Origin: Bacteroidales bacterium
Lineage (GTDB): Bacteria; Bacteroidota; Bacteroidia; Bacteroidales; WCHB1-69
DNA: 64,000 nt
Reading direction: 5' to 3'
Assembly: GCA_016290295.1 (NCBI GenBank)
Contig: JAEETJ010000012.1
Span: 1-64,000 of the forward strand
Shown here in pieces: positions 24,037 to 33,665 of the stretch (within the stretch, counting starts at the first letter, position 1; every line of letters starts with the position of its first letter). The notes beneath the pieces were generated by a model, which saw nothing but the letters and a program-made list of their open reading frames with translations, ran no database searches and had not been told where the DNA came from. The position numbers and the translations under genes were made by a program.

Positions 24037-26550
24037 TTACGCATCCACATTAACGACAATACGGATAGCCTTGAACTTGCTGTTGCCTTGAAAGTCATGA
24101 AGAATCTGCTGCAACAGCAACTTATTTTGTGCAAGGTTGTTGTCTTTGTTCAATTTAACCCAAAAGTCCTTCATGTAATAATTCTGGATGCGGGAAACCA
24201 AAGGCCATTCGGGACCTAAGACATGCTGGGGGAAAGCTTCTCGCAACAAGGGAGCCAAAGCCAACGAAGCCTCGTTGACCAGCTCATCACTGGCATGTTT
24301 CAAGGTGATTTTCACTAAGCGACACAAGGGCGGGAAATTGAATTGGCGGCGCTCGGCAATCTGCTGGCGGTACATGCTCTGATAGTCGTTGGTAACCACA
24401 TACTGCAATGCCGGATGATTCGGCTGATAGGTCTGAATGATAACCTTGCCCGGCACCTCCTTGCGTCCAGCACGACCACTCACCTGTGACATGATCTGAA
24501 AGGCCCGCTCAAAGGAGCGGAAATCCGGATAGGACATAAGGTTATCGGCATTCAAGATACCCACCACACTCACACGATCGAAGTCCAAACCCTTAGTCAC
24601 CATCTGCGTGCCGACCAAAATGTCAGTTTTGTGCTGCTCAAAGTCAGAAATAATCTTCTGATAAGCATTCTTGTTGCGGGTGGTGTCCAAGTCCATACGG
24701 GCCACAACCGCCTCTGGAAACAACTCAGCCAAAGCATCTTCTACCTTTTCAGTGCCGAAACCCCGCATCTCAATATCTGTGCTGTGACACTGCGGGCATT
24801 CCTTAGGCACCTCTATGGCATAGCCGCAATAGTGACATTTCAGCAGGTTACTCCGCTTGTGGTAGGTCAGCGTCACATCGCAGTGCTTACAAAGCGGCAT
24901 GCTCTGACAGGTGTTACAGTACATACGCAGTGAATAGCCACGGCGGTTCTGGAAAAGAATAATCTGTTCGTGTTTCGACAAGGCCTCAGCCATACTGTCA
25001 ATCAAGAATTGCGAGAAATGACCATTCATCTTTTTCTGCCGCAAATTCTTCACAATATCCACCACCCAAATGTCGGGCAAAGTGCTGTCAGCATAACGAT
25101 GCATGAGGTTCACCAAACCGAATTTCTGTTGCTGTGCATTATAATAGCTCTCCAACGAAGGCGTGGCGGTGCCCAACAGCACCTTGCACTGGTGAATCTT
25201 CGCCAGTACAACCGCTCCATCTCTGGCATGATAGCGAGGTGCGGGGTCAATCTGCTTGTACGAGCCATCGTGCTCCTCATCCACAATAATCAGACCTAAA
25301 TTCTGATACGGCAGCAACAGAGCCGAACGGGCGCCCAAAATCAGCTGGTATTTTGTGTTCAAATCTCCTTCTTTATGCTGATTCAGCACTCTGTTCCAGA
25401 TTTCCACACGCTCATACTCGTTGAAACGGGAATGGTATACCCCTACCCTGTCGCCGAAAAATTTCCGCAAACGGTTGACAATCTGCGAGGTAAGGGCAAT
25501 TTCCGGCAAGAGATACAACACTTGCTTGCCCTGCCTCAACATCTTGTCTATCAGCTTGATATAAATCTCCGTCTTGCCACTTCCAGTTATGCCGTGAAGC
25601 AATACCGTATCATGAGTTTGAAACTGCGCTTCAATATCTTGCATTGCCTGCTGCTGATGCTCCGTAAACTGGATGTCCTCTGCCGAAGACGAAGAGTCAT
25701 AGGCTTCCAAACGGCTGGTCACCACACTTTGCTGCTCGAAAATTCCCTTGTCTATCAGAGTATGCAGACGGGCCTGCGAGATGTCCGCCTTTTTCAGCAA
25801 ATCCGCTTTCTTGATGACTGCCTTAAGGTTAAAACCATTGGGTTTGGCGGCATCTTTGGTCTGCATCAGAAAGGCCAATAACAAATCCTGCTGCTTGGCG
25901 GTTTTCTTAGAGGCTCCTAAGGAATCTATCAGATTCATCAAAGCGGTTTCATCATCGCAATAGGGCGCCGCCAATGCAATAAAAGTCTCCGTTTTAGGTT
26001 TATAAGGATCTCTGATTTCCTCATCGGTAATCACCACATCCTTATCCACCAACGATTTAATTATCGGAATAACCTTTTGAATATCAATTGTTTTTGCAAT
26101 TTCATCCACCGTCATAGTCGGATGATAAGCCAAAGCCTCCACTAATTTGGTTTCTTTCTCATTCAGCACCGTCATATCCCCGTCGAAGGCAGGATTCAGC
26201 TGGATTTTGGTCTCGCTGGCCAACTTGAGGGCAGAAGGAAAGGCGGCGGCCATCACCTCTCCCAGCGAGCACATATAATAGTTGGCAATCCACTGCCATA
26301 GCTGGATTTGACGCTCCGACACCACCGAATGCCTGTCAATGACATCCAACACATACTTGGTGTTGACCTGACGCGGGGCATTCTCGTGGACCTTCATCAC
26401 CAGCCCTGAATACAACTTACTTTTGCCGAAAGGAACCACCACCCGCATGCCAAAACCAACACAATCATTCAGTTCTTGGGGAATGCGATAGGTAAAAAGC
26501 CCTTGCAAAGGCAAGGGCAATAATATATCAGCAAAATAAGTATGCATCAT
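24037..26550 (-). CDS. priA: Primosomal replication restart helicase PriA
   Basis: 3'-5' helicase that rebuilds replisomes at stalled forks. 837 residues, longer than the ~730 of E. coli. The N-terminal 3'BD domain has FADILLPLPLQGLFTYRIP. A winged-helix region (about 110-280) precedes Walker A LLHGITGSGKTEIYI, the DEEH box (IIVDEEHDG), GTATPSLES and LFQNRRGYS. Eight zinc cysteines are seen in the sequence CNTCQSMPLCKHC, then CHYCGY and CPQCHS. Motifs V-VI are ILVGTQMVTKGLDFDRV and SQVSGRAGRKEVPG. The gene starts 27 bp after gap, so the two form a unit; two consecutive Met codons can start it. Confidence 0.96.
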   Translation of the reverse strand: MMHTYFADILLPLPLQGLFTYRIPQELNDCVGFGMRVVVPFGKSKLYSGLVMKVHENAPRQVNTKYVLDVIDRHSVVSERQIQLWQWIANYYMCSLGEVMAAAFPSALKLASETKIQLNPAFDGDMTVLNEKETKLVEALAYHPTMTVDEIAKTIDIQKVIPIIKSLVDKDVVITDEEIRDPYKPKTETFIALAAPYCDDETALMNLIDSLGASKKTAKQQDLLLAFLMQTKDAAKPNGFNLKAVIKKADLLKKADISQARLHTLIDKGIFEQQSVVTSRLEAYDSSSSAEDIQFTEHQQQAMQDIEAQFQTHDTVLLHGITGSGKTEIYIKLIDKMLRQGKQVLYLLPEIALTSQIVNRLRKFFGDRVGVYHSRFNEYERVEIWNRVLNQHKEGDLNTKYQLILGARSALLLPYQNLGLIIVDEEHDGSYKQIDPAPRYHARDGAVVLAKIHQCKVLLGTATPSLESYYNAQQQKFGLVNLMHRYADSTLPDIWVVDIVKNLRQKKMNGHFSQFLIDSMAEALSKHEQIILFQNRRGYSLRMYCNTCQSMPLCKHCDVTLTYHKRSNLLKCHYCGYAIEVPKECPQCHSTDIEMRGFGTEKVEDALAELFPEAVVARMDLDTTRNKNAYQKIISDFEQHKTDILVGTQMVTKGLDFDRVSVVGILNADNLMSYPDFRSFERAFQIMSQVSGRAGRKEVPGKVIIQTYQPNHPALQYVVTNDYQSMYRQQIAERRQFNFPPLCRLVKITLKHASDELVNEASLALAPLLREAFPQHVLGPEWPLVSRIQNYYMKDFWVKLNKDNNLAQNKLLLQQILHDFQGNSKFKAIRIVVNVDA

Positions 26551-26577
26551 AATAAATAGGAAAGTACGCGTTATCGA

Positions 26578-27600
<1,023 letters not shown>

Positions 27601-27624
27601 TTATAGTTGTAATAAAAAAGTTTG

Positions 27625-27632
27625 CAAATTTA
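27625..27632 (-). promoter_or_regulatory. -7 box for gap-priA
   Basis: TAAATTTG followed by C on the minus strand, 45 bp before the gap ATG. Confidence 0.65.
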
Positions 27633-27710
27633 CATAAAATTCCCGAATTACATACAGACTGATAAAATAATATTACAGGGATTCCAATCACCATCTTTGG
27701 TTTCCATTTT

Positions 27711-27762
27711 TTGTAGGGCTGTCACATGGTAGCAGCCGCAATCAGACGCGATAAATCGCGTC
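27711..27762. repeat. Palindromic repeats TTGTAGGGCTGTCA and GACGCGA/TCGCGTC
   Basis: TGTAGGGCTGTCACATGG then TAGCAGCC folds on GGCTG/CAGCC, and the same element in opposite orientation lies at 58842-58868. It is joined to GACGCGATAAATCGCGTC (27745-27762), a 7-bp stem hairpin. Lies in the 197-bp spacer between gap and the YitT gene; no coding signal there. Confidence 0.6.
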
Positions 27763-27775
27763 CCTGCATTCTGCA

Positions 27776-28642
27776 TTATATCTTCAATCGGTCAAAATTC
27801 TTTCCGAATACACCATAGGTTTTTGATATACTGATAAATGATGTATCATCAATCTCCTTGATAATACGCGTAATCAGCACCTTGTCGGTACGATGGGCAA
27901 TAATCAGCAATATCTCGCTTTCCTCCATGGTGTAAGAACCTGTAGCCTTGATAAAAGTAGCGCCACGGTGGATTTCCTTATTGATACGTTCCGCAATCTC
28001 TTTGTTTTTCTTCGAGAAAACCATAATTTGGTAACTCTGCTTGTAACCGTCAATCACCACATCGGAAACCACGGTATAGACAAACATCACCACCATACTA
28101 TAGACCAGTTTTTCGAGCGATTGCACAATAAAATAAGAGGAGCCCACAATGACCAAATTGGTATAAAGTGTCACGCGGCCGTAAGAAATGTTACGGTATT
28201 TGCCAATCATCAAAGCTACGATGTCGGTGCCGCCGGTGTTGCCACCCCAGTTGATAGCCATACCCACACCAAAAGCCGACAGAGAAGCACCGATGAGTGT
28301 ACACATGAACTTGTCATCCACCAACGGGGCAGTAAAAATCGCCTGTCCAACGGCCATGAAGGATGACAAAATCACGGAGCAAATGATGGTGTTAATACAG
28401 AATTTCCGACCCAGCACCTTCCAAGCTATGGCTACCAAAATCAGGTTCAACACCAAAGTGGAAATACCCACAGGAATTTTCAAGGCAAAAAAGAGGATGG
28501 CACCGATACCACTGACTCCACCACCTGTGAGTTCGTGAGGTATCATAAAAGCAGTCCATCCGAAAGCGAAAATTGCTAAACCGAGGGTAATAAATACGAA
28601 ATTTCGCAGTTCTTCCAAAAAGCTTTTTCCAGTTATTGACAT
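27776..28642 (-). CDS. YitT family membrane protein (DUF161/DUF2179)
   Basis: Integral membrane protein of unknown transport function, 288 residues. Five to six hydrophobic helices fill the first ~200 residues with the DUF161 signature GWTAFMIPHELTGGGVSGIG and the second-half repeat NWGGNTGGTDIVALM. The last ~80 residues form the soluble DUF2179 domain (SQIMVFSKKNKEIAERINKE, HRGATFIKATGSYT, LITRIIKEID), a small ligand-binding-like fold. Own -7 box at 28730-28737, 87 bp upstream. Family assignment is firm; role is not. Confidence 0.9.
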   Translation of the reverse strand: MSITGKSFLEELRNFVFITLGLAIFAFGWTAFMIPHELTGGGVSGIGAILFFALKIPVGISTLVLNLILVAIAWKVLGRKFCINTIICSVILSSFMAVGQAIFTAPLVDDKFMCTLIGASLSAFGVGMAINWGGNTGGTDIVALMIGKYRNISYGRVTLYTNLVIVGSSYFIVQSLEKLVYSMVVMFVYTVVSDVVIDGYKQSYQIMVFSKKNKEIAERINKEIHRGATFIKATGSYTMEESEILLIIAHRTDKVLITRIIKEIDDTSFISISKTYGVFGKNFDRLKI

Positions 28643-28729
28643 GATATTTTTGAATTAGTCTTTTTTATCCGTTTTTATATAATATTGATTTTCAATGTTT
28701 TGAAAAATTTTCAAAGCTAAAATCTGCGG

Positions 28730-28737
28730 CAAAATTA
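28730..28737 (-). promoter_or_regulatory. -7 box for yitT-like gene
   Basis: TAATTTTG followed by CC on the minus strand, back to back with the tRNA promoter 50 bp away. Confidence 0.55.
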
Positions 28738-28786
28738 CAAAAAAAAGAAAAAAGAAAAAAATTGTTGAAGCAAAGAAAAAAAATAG

Positions 28787-28794
28787 TATTTTTG
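28787..28794 (+). promoter_or_regulatory. -7 box for tRNA-Asn
   Basis: TATTTTTG followed by C, with TTGTTG at 28762-28767 as the -33 element. The expected start precedes the mature tRNA by about 25 nt. Confidence 0.7.
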
Positions 28795-28827
28795 CATCGT
28801 CAAAAACGGAAACGTAAAGGACACCTT

Positions 28828-28901
28828 GCTTCCTTAGCTCAGTCGGTTAGAGCATCTGACTGTTAATCAGAGGGTCCTAGGTTCAAGTCCTAGAGGGAGC
28901 G
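28828..28901 (+). tRNA. tRNA-Asn (anticodon GTT)
   Basis: 74 nt without encoded CCA. The acceptor arm GCTTCCT pairs with AGGGAGC (one G-T), D-loop AGCTCAGTCGGTTAGAGC, anticodon loop CTGTTAA with GTT, and T-arm CCTAG-GTTCAAG-TCCTAG. Own promoter upstream, terminator 13 nt downstream, so a monocistronic transcript. Confidence 0.97.
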
Positions 28902-28913
28902 CAAAGAAAATCA

Positions 28914-28946
28914 AGCACTTACGAAGAAATTTGTAAGTGCTTTTTT
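28914..28946 (+). terminator. Intrinsic terminator after tRNA-Asn
   Basis: AGCACTTAC/GTAAGTGCT 9-bp stem followed by TTTTTTC. Clear rho-independent form; also lies just beyond the convergent threonine aldolase stop. Confidence 0.9.
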
Positions 28947-28959
28947 CTTTTTAAACTGA

Positions 28960-29976
28960 TTACACCAACTCTTTCACATCCTCCAGAAAACTCCTTATAT
29001 CCTCTTCGGTGGTGTCCCAGGAAGTAACCAAGCGAATTTCGTGGGTATTCTCGTCCCATACATAAAAGAAGTGTTTCTGTAACAATTGCTCCACCATCTC
29101 CGTTTGCATCTTCAACAAGAGAATATTGGCATCCGGTGACTGTGTGAACTCGAAGCCCAAAGCCAGAAGTTCCTGATACAACATCCGCGCCATTTTATTG
29201 GCGTGAGCAGCATTCTTGTACAACAAATCATCTTGCAGGTATGAAGAAAACTGTGCCGACACATAGCGCATTTTGGAATATAGCTGCGTGGATTGCTTCC
29301 TCAAATACTTGATATTTTCCGCCAGTTCGGGTCGGAAGGCGATAACTGACTCAGCCATCATGCAGCCGTTTTTAGTACCGCCGAAGCTCAGTATATCCAC
29401 TCCACAATCCACCGTAATTTCTTTCAGCTTCTTATCCAAAGTCACACAGGCATTGGCAATGCGAGCCCCATCCATCAACAAATACATACCGTATTGATGA
29501 ATAAAATACGCCAAGTTTTTAATTTCTTCCACTGTATAAACAGTACCCAACTCGCTGCACTGCGAGATATACACCATTTTCGGTTGTGAGTGATGCTCAA
29601 AGCCGAAACCATGCAACATGGGTTTTATCAGCTCCGGCGTCAATTTGCCATTAGGCGTATCCACTTCCTTTATTGCCGCACCGCTCAGAAAACCCGGTGC
29701 ACCGCACTCATCCACTGAAATGTGAGCGGTCTTGGCCGCAATCACAGCATGAAAAGGCTGACAGCAAGCACGGATAGCGGTCACGTTGGCCCCTGTGCCA
29801 TTGAACACAAAATAAGGTTCAGCATTTTCGCCAAAACACTTCTTCAAATCCGCCACAGCCTGTGCGGTCCATGGGTCATCACCGTATGCCAAGGCATGGT
29901 CCTGATTAGCCTGCATTAAAGCCTGCATAATCTGTGGATGCACACCCGAATTATTATCACTGCCAAAACTTCTCAT
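28960..29976 (-). CDS. Low-specificity L-threonine aldolase
   Basis: PLP enzyme cleaving L-threonine or allo-threonine to glycine and acetaldehyde, giving a glycine source. 338 residues from the ATG at 29976 (a TTG two codons upstream is less likely). N-terminal FGSDNNSGVHPQIM, the AYGDDPWT segment, HISVDECGAP (stacking His) and the Schiff-base Lys in SFGGTKNGCMM (about Lys202). The gene follows the patatin gene by about 40 bp on the same strand and converges on the tRNA-Asn terminator. Confidence 0.93.
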   Translation of the reverse strand: MRSFGSDNNSGVHPQIMQALMQANQDHALAYGDDPWTAQAVADLKKCFGENAEPYFVFNGTGANVTAIRACCQPFHAVIAAKTAHISVDECGAPGFLSGAAIKEVDTPNGKLTPELIKPMLHGFGFEHHSQPKMVYISQCSELGTVYTVEEIKNLAYFIHQYGMYLLMDGARIANACVTLDKKLKEITVDCGVDILSFGGTKNGCMMAESVIAFRPELAENIKYLRKQSTQLYSKMRYVSAQFSSYLQDDLLYKNAAHANKMARMLYQELLALGFEFTQSPDANILLLKMQTEMVEQLLQKHFFYVWDENTHEIRLVTSWDTTEEDIRSFLEDVKELV

Positions 29977-30018
29977 CGTCAATTTATTTTACGAATGCGA
30001 AAAACTCGCGTTATTACA

Positions 30019-31044
30019 TTATTTATTAGCTTTTTCTTCATCGTTGTTATACCATTCCAAATAAGCCTCGGTATATTGTTTACCTGATTCCACCAAATTC
30101 TTTTTCTTCGTGTCGGAAATGTTGAAATCAATGGCACTAACACCTAAAGTGTCGATATAAACTGTGCGTTGCCAGTCGTCACTGTGCAGGTGAACATTGT
30201 TCTGGAAGTCGATGAGCGTTGTCACCAAAGCTTTAGTATAAGTAAAGAAACTTTTTATCTCATTAAACTTGGTAGCACTATGCGTGAGATACATTGAGAT
30301 GTCCTCCTTGGCGTCCAAACGGAATCCCAAAGTCTCTTTATTATAGACATATTCATTTTTAGCAATACTTTTTTGTAAAGCCTTGGTTTTGTTGACTTTC
30401 TCGTAATAATCCGTACGTCTTGCATGATTTAAATTGGAGATGTAAGAAGAGCGGTCAAAGGTCTTGATAGAATAGTTGTCCAAAAGTCCACCATCCACAA
30501 AGACATGCTTGTTTCCTTCTCCACCTCTCACGGAAGCAAAAAACAGGGGTATGGACATGGATATGCGGGCTGCATCCGCAACTTTCACTTTTGGTGTATC
30601 TTTGTGACTGAACATATTCGAAAGACCCGTCGTCAAATCTGCCCCTACCAAATATATTTCCCTAAACTGTTTGGTTTTGGCAAGTTCTTCAAAAGTGATC
30701 TCGCCATTGCCAGTTTTTTTCTTGATAAATTTGGCCATCTGTTCTCTGAAATAGTCACCTTTATACCAACCATAATCTTTGAGCAGACGATTTGTGTCAC
30801 GAACAATGCCGAAAGAGCTATCCATGAATTTCTTGAAGTTGAGGTCCCAAAGAATCTCCTTCAGTTCATCAGCGGTGTATCGTAATCCTACCAAGACTGC
30901 CACCATAGCACCAGCGGAAGTGCCCGCAACCCTTTTAATGTTATTCAGGATACCTTCTTTGTCAAGCACTTCAAGTGCTCCTACATAGGCGATTCCTCTC
31001 ACACCGCCACCTTCAAAAACCAGATTTTTAAAATGATAAGCCAT
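30019..31044 (-). CDS. Patatin-like phospholipase
   Basis: Cytosolic lipid acyl hydrolase of the patatin/ExoU/RssA type, about 341 residues. Oxyanion motif GGGVRG (about 12-17), nucleophile elbow GTSAG (Ser43), and catalytic Asp in VDGGLLDNY near 180. I chose the ATG at 31044, which gives the standard MAYHFKNLVFEGGG start; an ATG at 31107 adds 21 atypical residues but lies downstream of the predicted promoter and cannot be excluded. The C-terminal ~140 residues are helical. The threonine aldolase gene follows. Confidence 0.9.
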   Translation of the reverse strand: MAYHFKNLVFEGGGVRGIAYVGALEVLDKEGILNNIKRVAGTSAGAMVAVLVGLRYTADELKEILWDLNFKKFMDSSFGIVRDTNRLLKDYGWYKGDYFREQMAKFIKKKTGNGEITFEELAKTKQFREIYLVGADLTTGLSNMFSHKDTPKVKVADAARISMSIPLFFASVRGGEGNKHVFVDGGLLDNYSIKTFDRSSYISNLNHARRTDYYEKVNKTKALQKSIAKNEYVYNKETLGFRLDAKEDISMYLTHSATKFNEIKSFFTYTKALVTTLIDFQNNVHLHSDDWQRTVYIDTLGVSAIDFNISDTKKKNLVESGKQYTEAYLEWYNNDEEKANK

Positions 31045-31076
31045 ATTATTTGTTTTTTGTTTGTATGCTATGATTT

Positions 31077-31098
31077 CTTCAGGAAAATATACTCCTGA
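31077..31098. promoter_or_regulatory. Leader palindrome TTCAGGA/TCCTGAA
   Basis: Perfect 7-bp arms with an 8-nt A/T loop, located in the predicted 5' leader of the patatin transcript. Possible mRNA hairpin or operator. Confidence 0.35.
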
Positions 31099-31140
31099 AA
31101 ACAACATAGCTGTTGTATGAAATTTTCATTTTTCAGAATG

Positions 31141-31148
31141 CAAAAGTA
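31141..31148 (-). promoter_or_regulatory. -7 box for patatin-threonine aldolase
   Basis: TACTTTTG followed by C on the minus strand, divergent from the mnmA box 34 bp away. Confidence 0.6.
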
Positions 31149-31181
31149 AAATAAAATATTCAGAAACAGAAAAAAATGATG

Positions 31182-31189
31182 TATTTTTG
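31182..31189 (+). promoter_or_regulatory. -7 box for mnmA
   Basis: TATTTTTG followed by CC. It overlaps an in-frame ATG at 31187, which excludes that codon as start and favours the ATG at 31220. Confidence 0.7.
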
Positions 31190-31219
31190 CCATCAGAAAA
31201 AAATAAAACAGGAAATACC

Positions 31220-32305
31220 ATGTCCAAACGTGTATTGATGGCGATGAGCGGCGGTATCGACAGCAGCATTTCTGCCCTGTTACTATTGGAACAGGGTTAT
31301 GAGCTGGTGGGCGTCACCTTCCGTACTTTCGACTACATCAAAGAGTCGTGTCTCGCTCGGGAAAAGGGTTGCTGCTCGGTGGAGAGCATAATGGAAGCCA
31401 AGCATTTTGCCGAAAACTTAGGCATAGAGCACCATATCTTGGATTTCCGGCAGATTTTCCGCGACCATGTCATCAGCAATTTTGTGCAGGAATACCAGCG
31501 CGGGCGCACACCCAACCCCTGTGTGCTGTGCAACTCCCACATCAAGTGGGGCGAACTGCTGAATGCCGCCGAACAATACAACTGTGATTTTATTGCGACA
31601 GGCCACTATGCACAAATTGAACAGTACCAAGGACATTACTATCTGAAAACTGCTGTTGACCAGTTCAAAGACCAGACTTATTTTTTGTGGATGCTTACTG
31701 AAGAGAATCTGAAACGCACTATTTTCCCTTTGGGCGGTTACACCAAACAGGAAGTGCGTGAATTAGCACAACAACATAAGTTTGAAAAGCTGGCCCGTAA
31801 AAGCGAATCGCAGGAAATTTGTTTCATTCCCGACAATGACTACCGTCACTTTTTAGCTGAACAAGGCTGCAAGATTGAGGAAGGCAACTTTGTGAACCGA
31901 GAAGGGAAAGTGGTGGGCCGCCACAAAGGGTTTTGCAACTACACCATCGGCCAGCGCAAGGGTTTAGGTGTGGCCTTTGGGGAACCCAAATATGTCACAC
32001 ATATCGACGCCGACCGTAACGAAGTGACCATTGGTGACCGCGATGAGCTGTATTGCACCGAAGTTCATGCCTCCGAGATGCGCATTCGTGATGAGGAATG
32101 GTTGCGTTCTTCCCCAGAAGTATATGCCCGTATCCGCTACAAATCACCCGCTACTGCCGCCAAATTGGTATTAGACGATAATTTTGCTTCCAATGCCTGT
32201 GCCTGCTTGCACTTTACCGAGCCCATCTGGGGCGTCACGCCCGGACAGTCGCTAGTGCTGTACAAAGATGGACTGGTGGTGGGGGGAGGACTAATTGACA
32301 GTTGA
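31220..32305 (+). CDS. mnmA: tRNA 2-thiouridylase MnmA
   Basis: Thiolates U34 of tRNA-Lys, Glu and Gln using ATP and a persulfide relay. About 361 residues from the ATG at 31220. PP-loop AMSGGIDSSISALLL (about 5-19), first catalytic Cys in TPNPCVLCN, second Cys in SESQEICFIPD, and the C-terminal barrel with GQRKGLGVAFGEP and TPGQSLVLY. Both catalytic Cys are present. The last residues LIDS and the stop come from a TTGACAG heptamer tract. Confidence 0.95.
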   Translation: MSKRVLMAMSGGIDSSISALLLLEQGYELVGVTFRTFDYIKESCLAREKGCCSVESIMEAKHFAENLGIEHHILDFRQIFRDHVISNFVQEYQRGRTPNPCVLCNSHIKWGELLNAAEQYNCDFIATGHYAQIEQYQGHYYLKTAVDQFKDQTYFLWMLTEENLKRTIFPLGGYTKQEVRELAQQHKFEKLARKSESQEICFIPDNDYRHFLAEQGCKIEEGNFVNREGKVVGRHKGFCNYTIGQRKGLGVAFGEPKYVTHIDADRNEVTIGDRDELYCTEVHASEMRIRDEEWLRSSPEVYARIRYKSPATAAKLVLDDNFASNACACLHFTEPIWGVTPGQSLVLYKDGLVVGGGLIDS

Positions 32306-32385
32306 CAGTTGATAATTAATAATTAATAGTTAATGATTAATAATTAGCACACTAACTAATTTGCTAATTAACTAATTTGCTATTT
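32293..32385. repeat. Heptamer and octamer repeats between mnmA and hydE
   Basis: TTGACAGTTGACAG then TTGATAATTAATAATTAAT-type heptamers, then TTAGCACA/CTAATTTG octamers. It contains the stop codons of both convergent genes. Confidence 0.75.
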
Positions 32386-33455
32386 TTCTTCGTGAAGGCT
32401 ACGGAGTCGCCCCAGGCGTTGTACAGGATTTGATGACCGATGGCTTTCATGCGTATATCAAGGCAGGAATAGCATTCCTCAGGTTTATCGCTCACACAAG
32501 CCTTGTCTGGATAAATAAGATAATCTTCGCGATATTCATTAGGTGTCATATTGGGCATGATGACATTGGCACCCGCCATAATGGCTTTCTCACGTCCAAG
32601 AGGGTCAACGGTTTGGTTGGCCGTGGCCGCCACCATATTGATTTCGGGCATCATCAGTCGCAAAACAGCAATCATTTTCAATGTCAGATTCATTCTGTCT
32701 TCTGCGGAAGGAATCTGGTTGGCATACTGATACAAAGGTGTATCTGGATGCGGAATAAAGGGGCCCATGCCCACCATGGCGACATCCTTGCTTTTGAAAA
32801 AGAGCAAGTCATCAGCCAAAATATCAAGAGTCTGGAAAGGCAGTCCCACCATCACGCCCGTACCCGTCTGGTAACCAATTTTCAGCAAAGAATCAATGCA
32901 GGCCAAGCGGCGAGCAAAGTCATGACGTTCGTCATGGGGGTGGATTTTGTAGTACAATTCCTCGTTAGAAGACTCTATACGAAGCAGATAGCGGTGTGCT
33001 CCCGCCTCGAACCACTCTTGATAAACCTCATTACTTTGCTCACCCAGAGACAAAGTAATACCTAATGCTCCATTGTCTATCTCCTTGATGCGTCTCACCA
33101 TGCGGGTAATTTTATCGACAAAGGCCTTGTCGCTGCGTTCCCCGCTTTGGATAGCCACAGAACCATAGCCCAGCTGATGCGCCATTTTAGCACATTCTAA
33201 CACCTCATCCTCCGTCAACTCGTAGCGTTCCACTTTGGTATTGCCACTACGTACGCCACAATACAAGCACGATTTGCGACAAATATTGCTCAGTTCTATC
33301 AATCCTCTGAGGTGCACATAATTGTCCAATCGGGCAAACTTTACCTCCCGGGCTTTTTGCAAGAGCCGTTGCATTTCCTCGCCTTCTGTAGAAAGCAAGC
33401 GTACAATGTCTTCTTTTTCAAGATGCTGTTTATCAAGTATCTCTTGTACCGTCAT
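32364..33455 (-). CDS. hydE: HydE-like radical SAM enzyme ([FeFe]-hydrogenase maturase)
   Basis: Radical SAM protein expected to help build the 2Fe subcluster of [FeFe] hydrogenase. About 363 residues. The cluster motif CRKSCLYC (CxxxCxxC, about 59-66) sits in IELSNICRKSC, followed by the HydE pattern YELTEDEVLECA, GYGSVAIQSGERSD, ITLSLGEQ and LRIESSNEELY. ATG at 33455 is the likely start, because a TTG at 33476 lies within the predicted -7 box. No HydF, HydG or hydrogenase gene is in the window. PylB-like proteins are close relatives, but the GLxPFIPHPDTP-like region (MGPFIPHPDTPL) supports HydE. Confidence 0.88.
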   Translation of the reverse strand: MTVQEILDKQHLEKEDIVRLLSTEGEEMQRLLQKAREVKFARLDNYVHLRGLIELSNICRKSCLYCGVRSGNTKVERYELTEDEVLECAKMAHQLGYGSVAIQSGERSDKAFVDKITRMVRRIKEIDNGALGITLSLGEQSNEVYQEWFEAGAHRYLLRIESSNEELYYKIHPHDERHDFARRLACIDSLLKIGYQTGTGVMVGLPFQTLDILADDLLFFKSKDVAMVGMGPFIPHPDTPLYQYANQIPSAEDRMNLTLKMIAVLRLMMPEINMVAATANQTVDPLGREKAIMAGANVIMPNMTPNEYREDYLIYPDKACVSDKPEECYSCLDIRMKAIGHQILYNAWGDSVAFTKKNSKLVN

Positions 33456-33473
33456 ATCATTTATTTGAAAGTG

Positions 33474-33481
33474 CAAAGATA
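33474..33481 (-). promoter_or_regulatory. -7 box for hydE
   Basis: TATCTTTG followed by C on the minus strand, 18 bp before the ATG at 33455. Confidence 0.65.
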
Positions 33482-33524
33482 CAAGAAATGCCTCAAAAAA
33501 AATTGATACATTACATCATTTTCT

Positions 33525-33606
33525 AATTTGCTAATTCAATTGGCACATTAGCACATTGTCTAATTAGCACATTAACTAATTAACTAATTGACTAATTTGC
33601 TAATTA
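33525..33606. repeat. Octamer repeat tract (TAATTAGC/TTGCTAAT)
   Basis: Degenerate period-8 units (AATTAGCACATT, AACTAATT, TTTGCTAATT) fill the divergent spacer between hydE and the TPR gene, ending just upstream of the TPR -7 box. Confidence 0.7.
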
Positions 33607-33614
33607 TTTTTTTG

Positions 33615-33622
33615 TATCTTTG
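33615..33622 (+). promoter_or_regulatory. -7 box for TPR-DedA operon
   Basis: TATCTTTG followed by CA, 43 bp before the ATG. Confidence 0.65.
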
Positions 33623-33665
33623 CACCCCAAAAATTTTGAGGGCTTTTGACACTTAAGTTATTGAT

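Noticed and set aside
23898-24134. Short minus-strand frame overlapping the priA 3' end
   Set aside because: It overlaps a certain gene in another frame and ends in palindromic spacer DNA; no promoter or homology.
28642-28827. tRNA-associated integration site for a mobile element
   Set aside because: The tRNA-Asn is followed directly by its terminator and a housekeeping gene; no duplicated tRNA end or integrase is seen.
31107-31107. Longer patatin start
   Set aside because: The extra 21 residues are unlike the family and include a leader palindrome; ATG 31044 gives the standard start, though the longer form is not excluded.
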